A stretch of 7,302 bases of DNA from Clostridium sp. CAG:568. GTDB lineage: Bacteria; Bacillota_I; Bacilli_A; RFN20; CAG-288. The translations under genes and the position numbers were made by a program. Where the stretch lies: the NCBI GenBank assembly GCA_000434395.1, contig FR878780.1, forward strand, positions 12,663 to 19,964, given 5' to 3'. Below the pieces are notes generated by a model. It searched no databases, had not been told where the DNA came from, and was given only the letters and a program-made list of their open reading frames with translations. Below, one piece after another: positions 6,111-7,302 of the stretch (positions are counted from its first letter, which is position 1; each line of letters opens with the position of its first letter).

Positions 6111-7063
6111 TAGAAGATGGTAATTCAAAAGAACTTTCTGAATTTCAAGATTATCTTTTGAATGTAAGAAGGTATTCATCCAATACAGTTAGCTCTTATT
6201 CTTTCGATATTTGTGATTTCACAAAATTTATTAGAGGCTTAGGTAAGATATTCAAAGATATTAAAGTCGACGATGTTAAATCTTGGATTTTAGATTTAAC
6301 TGAAAGACAGATAGGAAAGAGATCTATAAAAAGAAAGATGTCTTCTTTGAAATCTTTCTATGCTTGGATGTATATTCAAAAGAAAGTAGATTCAGATCCA
6401 TTTGAGTATGTTCATTCTCCTAAAGCAACTCATGCTTTACCTGATTTCTTTTCTGAAAAAGAAATAGATGCTTTATTAACTGTAAATGAAAAAAGAACTG
6501 ATAAATTGAAAGATCGTGATCAAGCCTTGTTAATGTTAATGTTTGCTTCTGGTCTTAGGGCTAGTGAAGTTGTCAATCTGACATTCAATCAAGTTGACTT
6601 CGACAACAGGATAATGAAGGTGTCAGGAAAAGGAAACAAGGATAGACTAGTTCCTTTCACTAATTCAGCTAAGGAAGCAATGCTTAATTATATAAATGGT
6701 CTTAGAAAGGACTTGTTAAAAGAAGACACTAAATATATATTTTTGAACTCCAAAGGAAATAAGATGACTGTTAGAGGGCTGGAATATATATTGGATGAAA
6801 TCGAAGCTAAAACAGGATTGTATGGAAAAATTCATCCCCATATGCTTCGACATTCTTTTGCTACTAAGATGTTAAATAGAGGCGCGGATTTAAGAACGAT
6901 ACAAGAATTATTGGGTCATTCTTCTATTGAAACTACATCCATTTATACTCATGTCGCTTATGAAAATATGAAGGAAACATACGAGAAAACTTTTCCTCGT
7001 GCTAAAAAAGAGGATAACAATCCTGACTATGATGAAGAAAGCGATAAAAACCAGTTGAAATAA
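6083..7063 (+). CDS. xerC: Tyrosine recombinase XerC (CodV-type)
   Basis: This enzyme most likely works with a XerD partner at the chromosomal dif site to resolve chromosome dimers. The 326-residue protein has an N-terminal SAM-like core-binding domain (about 18-105, with RRYSSNTVSSY) and a C-terminal catalytic domain. All active-site residues are present: R159 in SGLRASE, K183 in SGKGNK, H253 and R256 in HPHMLRHSF, H279 in LLGHSS, and the nucleophile Y288 in TSIYTHV. The motifs alone do not separate XerC from XerD; the place after topA-trmFO, that of codV in Bacillus, favours XerC. It is slightly longer than usual, with an extra N-terminal stretch of about 15 residues and a charged tail (305-326). 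The start overlaps trmFO by 28 bases, with AGGA at 6068-6071. I found no in-frame ATG nearer the conserved region. Confidence 0.92.
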   Translation: MGKEKSSYIIEDGNSKELSEFQDYLLNVRRYSSNTVSSYSFDICDFTKFIRGLGKIFKDIKVDDVKSWILDLTERQIGKRSIKRKMSSLKSFYAWMYIQKKVDSDPFEYVHSPKATHALPDFFSEKEIDALLTVNEKRTDKLKDRDQALLMLMFASGLRASEVVNLTFNQVDFDNRIMKVSGKGNKDRLVPFTNSAKEAMLNYINGLRKDLLKEDTKYIFLNSKGNKMTVRGLEYILDEIEAKTGLYGKIHPHMLRHSFATKMLNRGADLRTIQELLGHSSIETTSIYTHVAYENMKETYEKTFPRAKKEDNNPDYDEESDKNQLK

Positions 7064-7083
7064 AAAAGCAATTATGATTAAAT
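7055..7083 (+). promoter_or_regulatory. Candidate promoter of the tRNA-Glu gene
   Basis: TTGAAA at 7055-7060, inside the last codons of xerC, matches five of six -35 positions. TTAAAT at 7078-7083, 17 bases further, matches four of six -10 positions. Transcription would start near 7090, about five bases before the mature tRNA. A TATGAT at 7073-7078 is a better hexamer but has no partner at a proper distance. The tRNA could also be made by read-through from xerC. Confidence 0.35.
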
Positions 7084-7094
7084 AGTTTATCGCT

Positions 7095-7171
7095 GGCCCA
7101 GTGGAGAAGCGGTTTAACTCGGTGCCCTCTCAAGGCATTATTCATGGGTTCGAATCCCGTTTGGGTCACCA
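7095..7171 (+). tRNA. tRNA-Glu, anticodon CTC, CCA end encoded
   Basis: The cloverleaf folds by eye. The acceptor stem is 7095-7101 with 7161-7167 (two G-U pairs). The D-stem GAG/CTC is 7104-7106 with 7118-7120, around a loop containing GG. The anticodon stem is 7122-7126 with 7134-7138 (one G-U pair) and the loop CTCTCAA gives anticodon CTC at 7129-7131. The variable region has five bases. The T-arm is 7144-7160 with loop TTCGAAT. Discriminator A7168 is followed by CCA. The GGCCC start and GGGTCACCA end are those of glutamate tRNAs of low-GC Gram-positives. The anticodon reads only GAG codons; the usual single tRNA-Glu of such genomes has TTC. T54 (7149) is the base that TrmFO would methylate. 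Confidence 0.9.
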
Positions 7172-7184
7172 TTCGACTATAATT

Positions 7185-7222
7185 CGAACTCGTACGCTAT
7201 TACGCCGTACGGGTTCGTTTTT
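7185..7222 (+). terminator. Strong intrinsic terminator after tRNA-Glu
   Basis: A 12-bp stem (7185-7196 with 7206-7217, one G-T wobble) closes a 9-base loop and is followed directly by five T (7218-7222). It starts 13 bases after the CCA end of the tRNA and is GC-rich compared with its surroundings. It ends the tRNA transcript and any read-through from xerC. There is no T-run on the opposite strand, so it appears one-directional. Confidence 0.9.
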
Positions 7223-7302
7223 CATTACTACCTAAAGAAGCGATTTAAGGACTGGTTTGTCCTTCATGAATTGCCCGGGAATCGTAAGCGTTAAAGATAT
7301 CC
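7223..7302. other. Right edge: no supported gene
   Basis: These 80 bases after the terminator hold a small hairpin, AAGGAC (7247-7252) with GTCCTT (7259-7264) around a 6-base loop, without a T-run. Short frames are open to the edge on both strands. One on the minus strand would end at 7246-7248 with residues ...AIHEGQTSP, another at 7230-7232 with ...KDKPVLKSLL, and a plus-strand ATG stands at 7266 without a ribosome binding site. None can be told from chance over this length. The stretch looks somewhat richer in G and C (for example CCCGGG at 7274-7279) than the genes to its left. Confidence 0.4.

Noticed and set aside
228..7063. Use of genetic code 4 (TGA as Trp), as in mycoplasmas
   Set aside because: Tryptophan is encoded by TGG and there is no in-frame TGA in any gene; all full genes close with TAA or TAG and have normal lengths under the standard code.
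6083..7171. Tyrosine recombinase next to a tRNA gene, suggesting an integrated island with an attachment site
   Set aside because: The recombinase is the XerC/CodV type in its conserved place after trmFO, the tRNA is intact, and I saw no second copy of the tRNA 3' end within the window.
7223..7302. Partial genes on either strand at the right edge
   Set aside because: Several frames stay open over so few codons by chance, none has a recognisable motif, and the plus-strand ATG at 7266 has no ribosome binding site.

Overview
The window is an ordinary-looking, AT-rich core chromosomal segment of a Gram-positive, low-GC bacterium (Bacillota/Bacilli). A deeply reduced or Erysipelotrichia-/Mollicutes-like relative would fit, but the species cannot be read from the sequence. 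The evidence is the gene order rbgA-rnhB-dprA-topA-trmFO-xerC, which matches the Bacillus subtilis order rbgA-rnhB-(sucCD)-dprA-topA-trmFO-codV. The folate-dependent TrmFO, the AGGAGG-type ribosome binding sites and the AT-ending codons agree. Tryptophan is written TGG and no reading frame uses an in-frame TGA, so nothing suggests a mycoplasma code.

Layout. At the left edge, on the minus strand, are the first 30 codons of an M13-family (PepO-like) metallopeptidase. A 136-base divergent intergenic region follows, carrying a paired direct repeat around an inverted repeat and a -10 element. Six plus-strand genes come next: rbgA (50S assembly GTPase) overlapping rnhB (RNase HII); a hairpin that looks like a terminator and also contains the dprA ribosome binding site; dprA (single-strand DNA-binding recombination mediator); a 109-base gap with a palindrome, a possible 12-codon mini-ORF and a good sigma-A-type promoter; topA (topoisomerase I with three zinc ribbons); trmFO (tRNA m5U54 methyltransferase); and a XerC/CodV-type tyrosine recombinase that overlaps trmFO. 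A tRNA-Glu with anticodon CTC and an encoded CCA end follows, then a strong intrinsic terminator. The last 80 bases hold no gene that I can support.

Functionally this is a housekeeping cluster: ribosome maturation, removal of RNA from DNA, DNA uptake/recombination, supercoil control, tRNA modification and chromosome dimer resolution. The genes probably form at least two transcription units: rbgA-rnhB, with or without dprA by read-through, and topA-trmFO-xerC. The tRNA has its own candidate promoter. I did not find a new system. The points most worth checking are the hairpin over the dprA start, the symmetric pepO/rbgA intergenic region, the mini-ORF before topA, and the tRNA-Glu(CTC) lying where hslVU-codY would follow in Bacillus.
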